27,500 bases of DNA from NCBI GenBank assembly GCA_009746045.1, contig RPFO01000086.1, forward strand, positions 1,071,897 to 1,099,396, read 5' to 3'. The position numbers and the translations under genes are program-made. This document shows, piece after piece, positions 11,301 to 19,654 of the stretch. The notes under the pieces were generated by a model that ran no database searches, was not told the origin of the DNA, and saw only the letters and a list, made by a program, of their open reading frames with translations. Positions within the stretch are counted from its first letter, which is position 1; each line of letters begins with the position of its first letter. Origin of the DNA: Mesostigma viride (taxonomy: Eukaryota; Streptophyta; Mesostigmatophyceae; Mesostigmatales; Mesostigmataceae).

Positions 11301-14300
11301 ACAAGGCGAGGTAGTACTGGCGGATGTTACCATGATAGGGCGCACCTGCCATTCATGATCGGCAAACCATCTGGGTACGTACTCGGTTCCCCTTGTGGTC
11401 ACGTGCTTGATTCCTGATGGTCAAATGCCAGGCTCATGGTCGCCGCTGGGGCAGGCAAACAGGGGTGCACCGAGCCTCCCCACTGATGTAGCTGCTGCTG
11501 CGAGCCAAAAATGCTTCTCAATGGTTTATAATGGGATGGCTTACAAGGGGTTACAAGGGGTTACAAGGGCTACAAGGGTCAACAAGGGTTTACAAGGGTT
11601 TACAAGGGTTTACAAGGGTTTACAGGGGTTTGGAAGGGTTTACAAGGGTCTACAAGGGTTTACAAGGGTTTACAAGGGTTTACACGGGTTTACAGAGGTT
11701 TGGAAGGGTTTACAAGGGTCTACAAGGGTTTACAAGGGTTTACAAGGGCTTACAGGGGTTTACAAGGGTCTACAAGGGTTTACAAGGGTCTACAAGGGTT
11801 TGCAAGGGTTTGCAAGGGTTTGCAAGGGTTTACAAGGGTTTACAGGGGTTTGGAAGGGTTTACAAGGGTCTACAAGGGTTTACAAGGGTTTACAAGGGCT
11901 TACAGGGGTTTACAAGGGTCTACAAGGGTTTACAAGGGTCTACAAGGGTTTGCAAGGGTTTGCAAGGGTTTGCAAGGGCGTGCAAGGGGTTGCAAGGGCG
12001 TGCAGGGGTTTGCAAGGGTTTGCAAGGGTTTGCAAGGGTTTGCAAGTTTTTGCATGGGTTTGCAAGGGTTTACAAGGGTTTTCAAAGACTTTACAAGGGT
12101 TTAAAAGAGTTTGCAAGGGGTTGCAAGGGTTTGAAAGGGTTTACAAGGGTTTGCAAGGGTTTACAAGGGTTTAAAAGAGTTTGCAAGGGTTTGCAAGGGT
12201 TTGCAAGGGTTTGCAAGGGTTGGGCATCCCTGATCTGTGGCCCCTTGTGAATACGCGATCAACATCCTCAATCTCCACAAACCCTATGACCAACCAACCC
12301 TAAACCAGTCACAAGAAGAAATTCATGGCTCGAAAACCCTGCAAAGGGAACGGGAATAACCAGCAGTGTTTTTTTCGTCAGAGAGCGCCATGACCAGCAC
12401 TAGCAACTTGCCTATGTCAAGAACCACCTGTTGCTGCCCAATGTGGACAAGCCAGCCATAGGCAACAGGCACTGCCTTGCAGTCATAACCGACAGGCACT
12501 GCCTGCCATGCGGCCAGCACCGGTACGCTGGACATGTGTTCCGACGCTGGATGGCACGCCAGAAACACACACCTGCCCCTTGCGGTTGGCTCCTTGAGAG
12601 GCCGCTCGAGTGGAAATGCCTGTCAAGGGAGCAGCAGGGAGACATGAGCACCACATCACACACAACCAGGCAAGGTGGCGAGAGATTTTTTAAACACAGG
12701 TTGTTGCTGGTGGTTGAATCCTGCTACAACTCAGGGAGAATTCAACAAAGGGGTGCAGTCGCCAAGCATAGGCCAACTTGCATGCCACTATCCGTGGGGG
12801 GGCACGAGAGCCATCCATGCCTCCCCCTGACAGCTGCATACGAGAGCATTCCCCGGAACCAGCTCCACGTCACCAAACAAAGCCAGGGTGGGCGGAGCAG
12901 CTCAGCCATAAAACATAACGGTCATTTCATGCTCTCAATGCTCCCACACCGTGCATGGGGTGGCCCACCCCCCCACCTTGGAACAGCCAGTCACGCTCAT
13001 ATGACGAGAGCAGAGTGGCAGGGCTGGACATGCCGTGCTGGCCGTCGCCTCGCGCATGCTCCCCCTTGCCCAGGGTGCCGCTATTCGTCGTGGTGGGGCG
13101 CGCCAGGCCCGTGCTATATCGCGCCGCTTCCTCGGCACTTCCACCGCCGGCGTCGCCCCAGACCCCGCGTGCGGCGCGTTGAGGCTCCACCGTGGCGGGC
13201 CGAGTCAGCCCCGCGGCCTGTGTGATGCGCTCCCCTTGGCTTGTCGTCGGCACCTGCTGCAAGGAGCCAGGGGCACCCTGGCCGCTGGATGCGACCGCGT
13301 CCCCTCGCAGGCGGGAGGACAGGTCGCGTGACGCCTGCACGCTGGTGGGCCGCGCCCACAGGTCGGGTGCCCCGCAAGCACCGACGGCACCCGTAAGGCT
13401 GGCGGCTGGGGAGGTGGGGGTGCTTGGTGCCTGGATGGAGTTGCGCTTGACGGGCTGGCTGGCGGGGGAGGGCGACTTGGGCTCCGAGGCTGATGGGTGA
13501 TCGCGGGGGACGGGGAAAACGTACGGGTTATTGCGTACACATGTGTGTTTGTGTGTGCATGCGTTCGTTGTGTGCGTGGAAAGGAGGGAGGGGGAGGGGA
13601 GGGATGAGTGGGCGACACAGCAGCTACAAGGGACTATGCGCTGGCGCCGGATGTAGTGCACCTGGTCACAAGGAAGGCATAAGGCCTGGTGATGAAAGGG
13701 AACAGATAGCCATCAACTGCAAGACAGCAGCAGTCAGAAAAATCTGGCCAACAACCAAGCCGATGTAGCACAAGACTTTGTACTACTATGTGATCCCGCC
13801 ACGGCTGCGCCAAAGTCTGGCCAGCACCGCATGTTGCCTGGACGGTGGGTGACGCATCGGGCCATGTACTACGTGGTGCACTAACCTGCATAAAAATGAA
13901 TGCTAACCGGCTTAAATTACGAACGCTAGACGGTTGCAAATACAGTGCGGACTCTGAGGTGTAAACAAAGAGATGACGAGGATGCCAAGTAGACATCAAG
14001 GCACGTGACCGATTTCTTTTTTTTCGGGGGGGGGGAGAGAAGATGCAGGCACGTGGTAGTCACCAGCACACGCCACCGAGAGGGCCATGCTGACGCCAGC
14101 ACATGTCACTCGCACCACAGTTCGGTGTGGTACAACATGACCAGTAAGGCATGACCGGCTGGCAAAGTCCACGGCATTTTAGACTTGCCAATATCTGGCG
14201 GGAAATCAGGCATCGTGAGACTGACAACTGGTGCAGTCCTGGCCACCTGAGCTGTCAAATAATTAGTTACAAAAAACTCTCCCCCGAGCACTTACTTCCA

Positions 14301-15757
14301 GGGCGTGACAACAGCTTGGGCGTGAGTGGTGACCCGGGCCCAGGGCTGTTCTTGGGCCCTGTAGCAGCGGTGTCAAAACAAGTAGATGCGTGTGTGCAAT
14401 TTGCATGGACATGGAATGTGCTTGGCATGAGGGACGACAGCTCAAAACGCAGCTGAGCAACAAGTTGGCTTGAAAGAGAACAAGGCTGCTGCCTGCTGGA
14501 TTACTAGGATTGTATCCCCCAACCCCCTTCATGGTACCATATCCTCTCTTTACATAAAATCCGGACGTCATGAATGATACATCATGTTGATGCCATGAAC
14601 ACGCTGCCTGCTTTGACATGGAGGCAGCTCACTACAAAGAAGCGCTGTATACAAAACCGTTCATGGGAAAAAGCACATGACTTTCAGCCATTAATGCATC
14701 ATTGCATCTGCCTTTCGTCTGCCATCAACAGCAAGTACAAGCAACTAAGCCTGAAGACGCTTTATGCACTTGCTTATGCTGGCCGCTGGTTACTGCACAC
14801 GGGAGGAGGAACGTCAGCTCCACAAGTTCATTTGCCAGTAGCCCCTGTGACCTGGTTGGGACAAGCCTTCTTTGATGCGCGACTCAGTAAAGGGGCAGTT
14901 GTATAATTCGACAACATCACAAGCTTACAAGTTCATGAGCGAGCACATACCATGACAGGTGAGGAAAGTGCAAACTTGCAAGCAGGAATTACCAGCTTGA
15001 CGCATCCTAGGGGAAATGACAACCCGAAGAATCATCGTTACCCTCGCTGGAGTGGAGCGGTTCTTAATGCGGTCCGCAATACATTAAGTAATACTACCAC
15101 TTAATAGCCGAGCCCATCTTTCTGACGTATATAGTTAGGGCGTAGCTTACAGCATGAATCTAATATGCACGAGTTTAGGTGCTTAGGGAATACCTCAATT
15201 AATACTACCACTTAATAGCCGAGCCCATGTTTCTGACGTATATAATTAGGGCTTTACTTACAGCATGAATCTAATACGCACAAATTTAGGTGCTTAGGGA
15301 ATATGGAGCTCTAAAACCTTCCTAAGTAACGAGTTTCTTGTTTCCAACAACCTCCAAACGTCCAGTTGACCAACTGAATTTATCGAGCTGAATGCAACCC
15401 GGATCGAATGTCATAACCGTTACTATCATCAACGCCCTTAGAGGCAAGCCCGCCTGCCAAAGCCGGCCTCGGCAGGTGGCAATCCTGGTAGTAATAGTCA
15501 TTCGAATAGGTATTCATGAGGGGCACATTCTTACCTTCTCGTGGCGGCAACGCAGCCCATCCCGAAAGTGCAGAGCTTTTGTCGCTAGGCCTCCTCTCGT
15601 GGACCCCGCCTTTCTCAAACACGTGATCCTTGCTGATTGCTCCAAGAGTTTGCTGGCCATACGAACGGGGTTCAAAGCCCACCTTGAAGCCAGAATCAGG
15701 CTTGGAACCTGATCCTGGACCTCGGCCGGAGCTTCTAAGCCCCGGCTGGAATGCCAT
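344..15757 (-). CDS. Large multi-exon gene, Sfi1-like Trp-repeat protein (gene model)
   Basis: Whole-gene model on the minus strand joining the seven exons listed separately: 15757-15535, 13489-12977, 11088-8576, 7944-7072, 6186-5350, 3969-3661 and 2385-344. Each junction has GT/AG ends and matching phases (1, 1, 0, 0, 0, 0 in order), which argues that the open segments belong to one transcript of about 2,400 codons. The N-terminal half is disordered (Ser, Pro, Gln, Gly). The middle carries eleven or so Trp-centred basic helices spaced mostly 30-37 residues, resembling Sfi1 centrin-binding repeats, plus IQ-like elements. The C-terminal half mixes helical and low-complexity segments. Sfi1 proteins act at spindle poles and basal bodies by binding centrin; a similar role here is inference. 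The first exon and the 3' end are the weakest parts, and the gene may extend past the left edge. Confidence 0.5.
2386..3660 (-). other. Intron of the Sfi1-like gene, with hairpin pair and G-run
   Basis: AT-richer than the flanking exons and without long conserved frames. It holds an ATC/ATT-rich stretch (2415-2470), a pair of adjacent hairpins followed by T6 (2900-2948, listed separately) and a G-run (about 3256-3290). Small reading frames here show no recognisable protein. Confidence 0.5.
2900..2948 (+). ncRNA. Two adjacent hairpins followed by a T run; possible Pol III-type RNA end
   Basis: Hairpin one pairs AACGCAC (2900-2906) with GTGCGTT (2917-2923) perfectly. Hairpin two pairs GCCACT (2924-2929) with AGTGGC (2937-2942) perfectly, with no gap between them. 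A run of six T follows (2943-2948). This is what the 3' end of a small RNA with a Pol III terminator looks like, on the strand opposite to the host gene. I could not match it to tRNA, U6, 7SL or snoRNA signatures, so it may be chance or part of a mobile element. Confidence 0.2.
3661..3969 (-). CDS. Exon 6 of the Sfi1-like gene
   Basis: A 103-codon phase-0 to phase-0 exon. It begins VRYLARTLGRTVEGF after the acceptor GCGGCCAG (3970-3972) and ends FVAKWRSQRSS before the donor G|GTTAGT (3659-3660). The peptide is charged and probably helical, with an EEEDAER stretch, a His/Gly-rich patch (GHMGASGHAHVG) and a final segment SVEEAGRIISSFVAKW. The reading frame stays open upstream into the intron, where it encodes Cys/Ser/Leu-rich sequence from repeated acceptor-like units, so the exon start is set by the splice signal and not by the open frame. 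Function of this segment is unknown. Confidence 0.6.
3966..4390 (-). repeat. Reiterated 3' splice-site-like units in an intron
   Basis: The true acceptor of exon 6 reads, on the minus strand, pyrimidine tract then CGGCCAG|GTGCGGTACC. Similar junction units recur upstream in the intron at about 4073, 4156, 4228, 4301 and 4359 in degenerate form. Examples are a pyrimidine tract then CGGCCAG|GTGCGCTACC near 4156-4160, and GTGCCAG|GTGTGCTACC near 4228. The period is about 60-110 bp. The units look like tandem duplicates of the intron-exon boundary. They keep the frame open, which is why the uninterrupted frame extends to 4374. Confidence 0.65.
4391..5079 (-). other. Intron sequence without recognised feature
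   Basis: Part of the intron between exons 5 and 6. It contains an A-rich purine stretch and mixed sequence. Short frames on both strands (for example 4625-4837 plus) have no recognisable content. Confidence 0.45.
5080..5258. repeat. CCCA tetranucleotide microsatellite
   Basis: About 44 nearly perfect CCCA (TGGG on minus) units. It lies in the intron about 95 bp after the donor of exon 5 and is G-rich in the transcript. It gives artificial Thr-His-Pro-Pro or Gly-Gly-Trp-Val reading frames that I do not treat as coding. Confidence 0.95.
5350..6186 (-). CDS. Exon 5 of the Sfi1-like gene
   Basis: A 279-codon exon, phase 0 at both ends. The acceptor follows a strong pyrimidine tract (CTTTTCCGGCCACCAG, ending at 6187) and the peptide starts RKSVTFVAPTTYSG. 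The donor is MRE|GTGAGG at 5348-5349, close to consensus. Visible parts are an early acidic/Val segment (YDEVMVVEEPTVLEP), a His/Cys patch (NCLRHHHEHASPTCG), Trp-containing helices (FAVYTAWESRRSLLLAW, VYLWRKVVALLGQHEG) and an Ala/Glu-rich helix (DEAAEQAAEVALAKAKLQ). The end, RFWAIVDNDVRYASLLYNW, could be another Trp-repeat helix. Reading on past the donor would give only a Gly-Trp-Val repeat from the TGGG tract in the intron, which I exclude. Confidence 0.65.
6336..6357. repeat. Short interstitial telomere-like tract
   Basis: Three consecutive units, CCCTAA, CCCTAAA and CCCTAAAA. Plant and green algal telomeres use CCCTAAA or CCCTAAAA (the latter in Chlamydomonas). The tract sits in an intron, so it is interstitial and far too short to be a functional telomere. 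Confidence 0.6.
6675..7071 (-). repeat. Reiterated 5' splice-site-like units in an intron
   Basis: The exon 4 donor reads AGCTCGCGCACGCGCAG|GTAAGG on the minus strand. In the following intron, sequences of the type CGCGCAG|GTAGGGG recur at about 7031, 7004, 6978, 6851, 6797, 6773, 6750, 6726, 6703 and 6679. In the part 6679-6800 the spacing is about 22-26 bp. One copy near 6872-6890 even retains the exon-like flank GCTCGCACAC|GTAACG. The units appear to be duplicates of the exon-intron boundary. Confidence 0.6.
7072..7944 (-). CDS. Exon 4 of the Sfi1-like gene: Trp-repeat core
   Basis: Exactly 291 codons, phase 0 at both ends (acceptor AACCGCCAG ending at 7945; donor CGCAG|GTAAGG at 7070-7071). 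The whole exon is a basic, Trp/Arg/Leu-rich helical array. Tryptophans sit at exon residues 19, 56, 85, 115, 169, 249 and 285, with LKRLRQHAK filling the expected position near 201. The spacing of about 30-37 residues and cores such as LRFWHRFAL, FNLWRSAVR, LTRWAALTV, LRCWKRWAS and MDAWKLAHAQ match the general form of Sfi1 repeats (Leu-Leu, then Phe/Leu, then Trp-Lys/Arg). These are long helices that bind centrin in Sfi1. A centrin- or calmodulin-binding scaffold is therefore inferred. The repeats are degenerate, so another Arg/Trp helical family is possible. Confidence 0.7.
7945..8462 (-). other. Remaining intron between exons 3 and 4
   Basis: Purine-rich and mixed sequence with short repeated words (for example AAAGTAGATC twice near 8041-8080, and ATTAGC near 8267-8279). 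No coding or RNA gene is recognised. Confidence 0.45.
8463..8575 (-). repeat. Second set of donor-like repeats
   Basis: After the real donor ATGTACCTGCAG|GTAGGG (8574-8575), the intron holds ATGTACATGTAGGTAGG, GTTGCAGGTAGGAGG and ACTTGCAGGTTAAAGG. These are degenerate copies of the same exon-end/donor junction within about 110 bp. It is the same phenomenon as at 6675-7071, in a different intron of the same gene. Confidence 0.5.
8576..11088 (-). CDS. Exon 3 of the Sfi1-like gene: disordered region and first Trp repeats
   Basis: About 838 codons open. The first two thirds are low complexity: a Pro/Gln/Ser/Thr block near 10.2-10.5 kb (PQPQSPTTL, QTQQQPHTP), an acidic run (IDEDDDGNDDGDDDNDV, about 9.61-9.66 kb) and NGDLF twice (10592-10606 and 9692-9706). 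The last third switches to basic helices with an IQ-like element (ISRAWRAYQLRRR) and Trp repeats (MYAWRMLVRSIR, FRAWREYKVAL, IEMWRVCTIA) spaced 31, 22 and 34 residues, then a Gly/Ser linker. The donor is CTGCAG|GTAGGG at 8574-8575. The start is uncertain. The acceptor CTGCAG|GC at 11088 fits the phase-1 donor of the preceding exon; an alternative acceptor at 11110 (CCCGCAG) is open too but would need a different upstream partner. Confidence 0.65.
11529..12232. repeat. 10-bp minisatellite (TTTACAAGGG / TTTGCAAGGG)
   Basis: About 70 tandem decamers in the intron between exons 2 and 3. TACAAGGGTT units dominate the left two thirds and TTGCAAGGGT units the right third. Thirty bases equal ten codons, so all three plus frames encode the same circular decapeptide (KGLQGFTRVY) and stay open for 130-260 codons. 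This is a consequence of the period, not evidence of coding. A block of about 140 bp is duplicated internally (compare about 11697-11820 with 11847-11970). Confidence 0.95.
12233..12976 (-). other. Intron sequence between exons 2 and 3
   Basis: Mixed sequence after the decamer array, including CCAACCCTAAACC near 12293-12305, which is telomere-like but single. A GCACTGCC word is repeated near 12467-12505. The 264-codon plus-strand frame that begins at 12431 runs antisense through exon 2 and has no recognisable content. Confidence 0.4.
12977..13489 (-). CDS. Exon 2 of the Sfi1-like gene: Ser/Pro/Thr-rich
   Basis: 171 codons between the acceptor CCCATCAG (13490-13492) and the donor CCAAG|GTGGGG (12975-12976), phase 1 at both ends. 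The encoded peptide is disordered, with SEPKSPSPASQPVKRNS, SQGERITQAAGLTRP and a more ordered end SYERDWLF. No domain is recognised. It is linked to exon 3 by phase agreement (CAA G|GC GGC) and by similar composition. The GC content and codon use match the other exons and contrast with the AT-richer DNA on both sides. It could instead be an exon of a separate small gene. Confidence 0.5.
13490..15088. other. Region without recognised gene (possible first intron)
   Basis: AT/GC-mixed DNA with GT-rich and G-rich short tracts (about 13540-13605, 14027-14037). Short frames on both strands, including 14574-14906 plus, have no recognisable domains and lack the GC-rich codon use of the exons. If the candidate first exon is right, all of this is intron. 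Confidence 0.4.
15089..15303. repeat. Two tandem copies of a 111-bp unit
   Basis: 15089-15192 and 15200-15303 align at a constant offset of 111 bp with a handful of substitutions. Shared blocks are TAATACTACCACTTAATAGC, TTTCTGACGTATATA and GTGCTTAGGGAATA. The unit is AT-rich, unlike the surrounding coding DNA. No function is visible. Confidence 0.85.
15535..15757 (-). CDS. Candidate first exon of the Sfi1-like gene
   Basis: The ATG at 15757 is directly preceded in frame by a stop (TAA) and opens MAFQPGLRSSGRGPGSGSK, a Gly/Ser/Arg-rich peptide that ends in GWAALPPRE. An excellent donor follows (GAAG|GTAAGAATG at 15533-15534) in phase 1, which matches the phase-1 acceptor at 13489. Upstream DNA lacks exon-like composition. 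This would make it the coding start of the large gene, with a 2-kb first intron. A one-in-three chance of phase match and the absence of a recognised domain keep this tentative; it may belong to a different small gene or have further exons between. Confidence 0.35.
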
Positions 15758-17326
15758 TTATCACCGCAGTTTTAGTCCAGGACGTAACGCTAAGTGCGTT
15801 CGTCTTTACTCCCTCTTTCCGGCCACAGCAGGCTGCTTCGGCCACAAAAAAACGTTGAGCTCTCGACACCTGGCGTGATTGTGGTTTCATTTTTAAGGCA
15901 TTTCCCACTAATTATTATTTCCGAGCTAAGCAGCCTTGCCCTTCCGACCCAAATGATATTAGACCTGCCATGACCAACAGGCCACCACGGGGCGCCTAAA
16001 AAAGCCTTTGGAATTCTTGAAGTTCAGAGTACTGAAAAGGCCATCAGATGCAGCTGCTTTTGCTGTGCTCATAAGCATATCCATCTCAACATCCGGTCCG
16101 CCATAATTTCGGCCAGCATTCTTATGCTGTGTCAAAAGATCCTCGACATTATCGCGCAAATTATGTTATTTCCGTTTTCCTTGAATGCCAGAAAAAGACT
16201 GCAGTGGTACAGTAGGACGCACGTGCAGATTGCAGATCCCTGCACGGCCTGCACGGCCTGTTCAATGTGATGCATCCCGCAGACTCGCACATCCAAGGAC
16301 TGACGGCAATGTGACGTAGGACAGGTACGGATCATACTTATATAACAAGTTGAGGCTTCCCAAAACACACTTTTTGCCATTGTTTCGTACTTCCCCCTTC
16401 AGGATCTCAAATACCGTAGTGGCTATAAACTATTTACGAATAATTATATTTCCGAGGGTTTTTGGTCCCGGATTTCCTGTTTCCGAGGGTTTTCCATCCC
16501 GGTTTTGCACATTTCCGTGGCCTGGGCCCCGTTTGTGCCAAACGCTAGTACTAGGCCATTGGCTTTGCTACCCCGCCACGTACGGGATTTCTTATTCCGG
16601 CGCCCAATGGCCTCCAGGACAGGCGCGCCGCGCCAGACTCGCCCGCCTTTGGGCTTTGGGCGTCTTGGAATTTGGCTTTGGGCGTCTTGGAATTTGCCTT
16701 TGGGCGTTTTGCTCTTTTGGCAGATTTCTGCACTACACTGGTACTACGTAAAAAAGCACAGACTGGTGCGGCGTAACATTTTTAAACTTGGTAAAATTAC
16801 CGCCGCACAGCCAGCCAGAACTGGACAAGGTGATGGCCGCAAGTAGTCGTTGCTGGGCTATCGTATTTGTAGCATGGGGCGTTTCACCGAGTCTACGGTT
16901 AGCATGATGGGGAGGATTCCTAACCTTCATTATGTGGGTTAAGTAGGGGTGGTCATAGTGGCCGGTTTCCCTCGCTTCCTTGTAAACCAGGTTCTGCGTC
17001 AAGATCACAGACGACCGGGTAAGTAGTTGTTCCAGTCTGTTCTAGTTTGTATGACGCCTGCTATTAGGCGTTCTTGTTATTGTCGTTCATCATCGCCGTG
17101 ACCGTCGTGGCCAGCAGCGTGCTTTTTTTACATACCGGATGGTGTCGACTTGTTTATTGATAGCGCATTGGTGAATATCGCTGCATGGAGGAATATCGGC
17201 TACAACCCGCGGGAAAGTGCTGGCTCCAATGTTCTTTTTGTATGCAGGCTGACGGCACTGCCAAGCCGGAGACGAATATGACGCTCGTTATAATGCCAGT
17301 CATTCAGACCGACTGCGCGACTGGTT
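15758..17326. other. Region without recognised gene; small local repeats
   Basis: Contains two copies of TTTCCGAGGGTTTT followed by a CCCGG word (about 16450-16503). It also contains three copies of a 21-bp unit beginning CTTTGGGCGTCTTGGAATTTG (about 16653-16714). GCACGGCCT occurs twice in tandem near 16242-16259. No reading frame shows a recognisable protein. The part next to 15757 could hold the promoter of the large gene if the first exon is correct. Confidence 0.4.
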
Positions 17327-19640
17327 GTGGGATACACGTTCCTGGTTGTGGGATGTGTTCCTTGTTGTGGGATACTTGTTCCTGGTTGTGGGATGCACGT
17401 TCCTGGTTGTGGGATAGTCGTTCCTGGTTGTGGGATACTTGTTCCTGGTTGTGGGATGTGTTCCTTGTTGTGCGATACTTGTTCCTGGTTGTGGGAAACA
17501 CGTTCTTGGTTGTGGGATACACGTTCGTGGTTGTGGGATAGTCGTTCCTGGTTGTGGGAAACACGTTCCTGGTTGTGGGAAACACGTTCCTGGTTGTGGG
17601 ATACACGTTCCTGGTTGTGGGATACACGTTCTTGGTTGTGGGAAACACGTTCCTGGTTGTGGGATACTTGTTCTTGGTTGTGGGAAACACGTTCCTGGTT
17701 GTGGGATACTTGTTCCTGGTTGTGGGAAACACGTTCCTGGTTGTGGGAAACATGTTCCTGGTGGTGGGAAACACGTTCCTGGTTGTGGGATACACGTTCT
17801 TGGTTGTGGGAAACACGTTCCTGGTTGTGGGATACTTGTTCCTGGTTGTGGGAAACACGTTCCTGGTTGTGGGAAACATGTTCCTGGTGGTGGGAAACAC
17901 GTTCCTGGTTGTGGGATACTTGTTCCTGGTTGTGGGAAACACGTTCCTGGTTGTGGGATACACGTTCCTGGTTGTGGGAAACACGTTCCTGGTTGTGGGA
18001 AACACGTTCCTGGTTGTGGGATACTTGTTCCTGGTTGTGGGAAACACGTTCCTGGTTGTGGGATACTTGTTCCTGGTTGTGGGAAACACGTTCCTGGTTG
18101 TGGGAAACATGTTCCTGGTTGTGGGAAACACGTTCCTGGTTGTGGGAAACACGTTCCTGGTTGTGGGATACTTGTTCCTGGTTGTGGGAAACACGTTCCT
18201 GGTGGTGGGAAACACGATCCTGGTTGTGGGATACTTGTTCCTGGTTGTGGGATACTTGTTCCTGGTGGTGGGAAACACGTTCCTGGTTGTGGGATGCTTG
18301 TTCCTGGTTGTGGGATACACGTTCCTGGTTGTGGGATACTTGTTCCTGGTTGTGGGAAACACGTTCCTGGTTGTGGGATGCTTGTTCCTGGTTGTGGGAT
18401 ACACGTTCCTGGTTGTGGGATACTTGTTCCTGGTTGTGGGATGTGTTCCTTGTTGTGCGATACTTGTTCCTGGTTGTGGGAAACACGTTCTTGGTTGTGG
18501 GATACTTGTTCCTGGTTGTGGGAAACACGTTCCTGGTTGTGGGAAACACGTTCCTGGTTGTGGGAAACACGTTCCTGGTTGTGGGATACTTGTTCCTGGT
18601 GGTGGGAAACACGCTCCTGGTTGTGGGATACTTGTTCCTGGTTGTGGGATACACGTTCCTGGTTGTGGGAAACACGTTCCAGGTTGTAGGATACTTGTTC
18701 CTGGTTGTGGGATACACGTTCCTGGTTGTGGGAAACATGTTCCTGGTGGTGGGAAACACGTTCCTGGTTGTGGGATACTTGTTCCTGGTTGTGGGATGCA
18801 CGTTCCTGGTTGTGGGATACACGTTCCTGGTTGTGGGATACACGTTCCTGGTTGTGGGAAACACGTTCCTGGTTGTGGGAAACATGTTCCTGGTGGTGGG
18901 AAACACGTTCCTGGTTGTGGGATACTTGTTCCTGGTTGTGGGATACACGTTCCTGGTTGTGGGATACTTGTTCCTGGTTGTGGGAAACACGTTCCTGGTG
19001 GTGGGATGCTTGTTCCTGGTTGTGGGATACACGTTCCTGGTTGTGGGAAACACGTTCCTGGTTGTGGGATACTTGTTCCTGGTTGTGGGATACACGTTCC
19101 TGGTTGTGGGATACTTGTTCCTGGTTGTGGGAAACACGTTCCTGGTTGTGGGATACTTGTTCCTGGTTGTGGGATACACGTTCCTGGTTGTGGGAAACAC
19201 GTTCCAGGTTGTAGGATACTTGTTCCTGGTTGTGGGATACACGTTCCTGGTTGTGGGATACTTGTTCCTGGTTGTGGGATACTTGTTCCTGGTTGTGGGA
19301 TACTTGTTCCTGGTTGTGGGAAACACGTTCCTGGTTGTGGGATACACGTTCCTGGTTGTGGGATACTTGTTCCTGGTTGTAGGATACTTGTTCCTGGTTG
19401 TGGGATACACGTTCCTGGTTGTGGGATACTTGTTCCTGGTTGTGGGAAACACGCTCCTGGTTGTGGGAAACACGTTCCTGGTTGTGGGATACACGTTCCT
19501 GGTTGTGGGAAACACGTTCCTGGTTGTGGGAAACACGTTCTTGGTTGTGGGATAGTCGTTCCTGGTTGTGGGATACACGTTCCTGGTTGTGGGAAACACG
19601 TTCTTGGTTGTGGGATAGTCGAGCCTAGTTGTGGGATGTG
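17327..19640. repeat. 21-bp minisatellite array, left arm, about 110 copies
   Basis: Consensus GGTTGTGGGAWACWYGTTCCT. Units differ mainly at the AWACWYG positions (ATACTTG, AAACACG, ATACACG, ATGCTTG, ATAGTCG). Because 21 is a multiple of three and the unit lacks stops in several frames, heptapeptide repeats (FLVVGNT, VPGCGKH, SWLWETR; minus [21 protein letters not shown]) stay open for hundreds of codons on both strands. Three shorter 19-bp units (GATGTGTTCCTTGTTGTG type, near 17352, 17455 and 18440) shift the frame. I treat the array as non-coding. Confidence 0.95.
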
Positions 19641-19654
19641 TTCCTGGTCCAAAT

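Noticed and set aside
11395-12250. Plus-strand frames encoding KGLQGFTRVY repeats
   Set aside because: A 10-bp repeat gives the same decapeptide in every frame; it lies in an intron of the minus-strand gene.
12431-13225. Plus-strand frame of 264 codons
   Set aside because: Crosses intron and antisense of exon 2; no recognisable domain.
15660-15685. tRNA T-arm-like GGGGTTCAAAGCCC
   Set aside because: No acceptor, D or anticodon arm can be placed around it, and it lies in a candidate exon.
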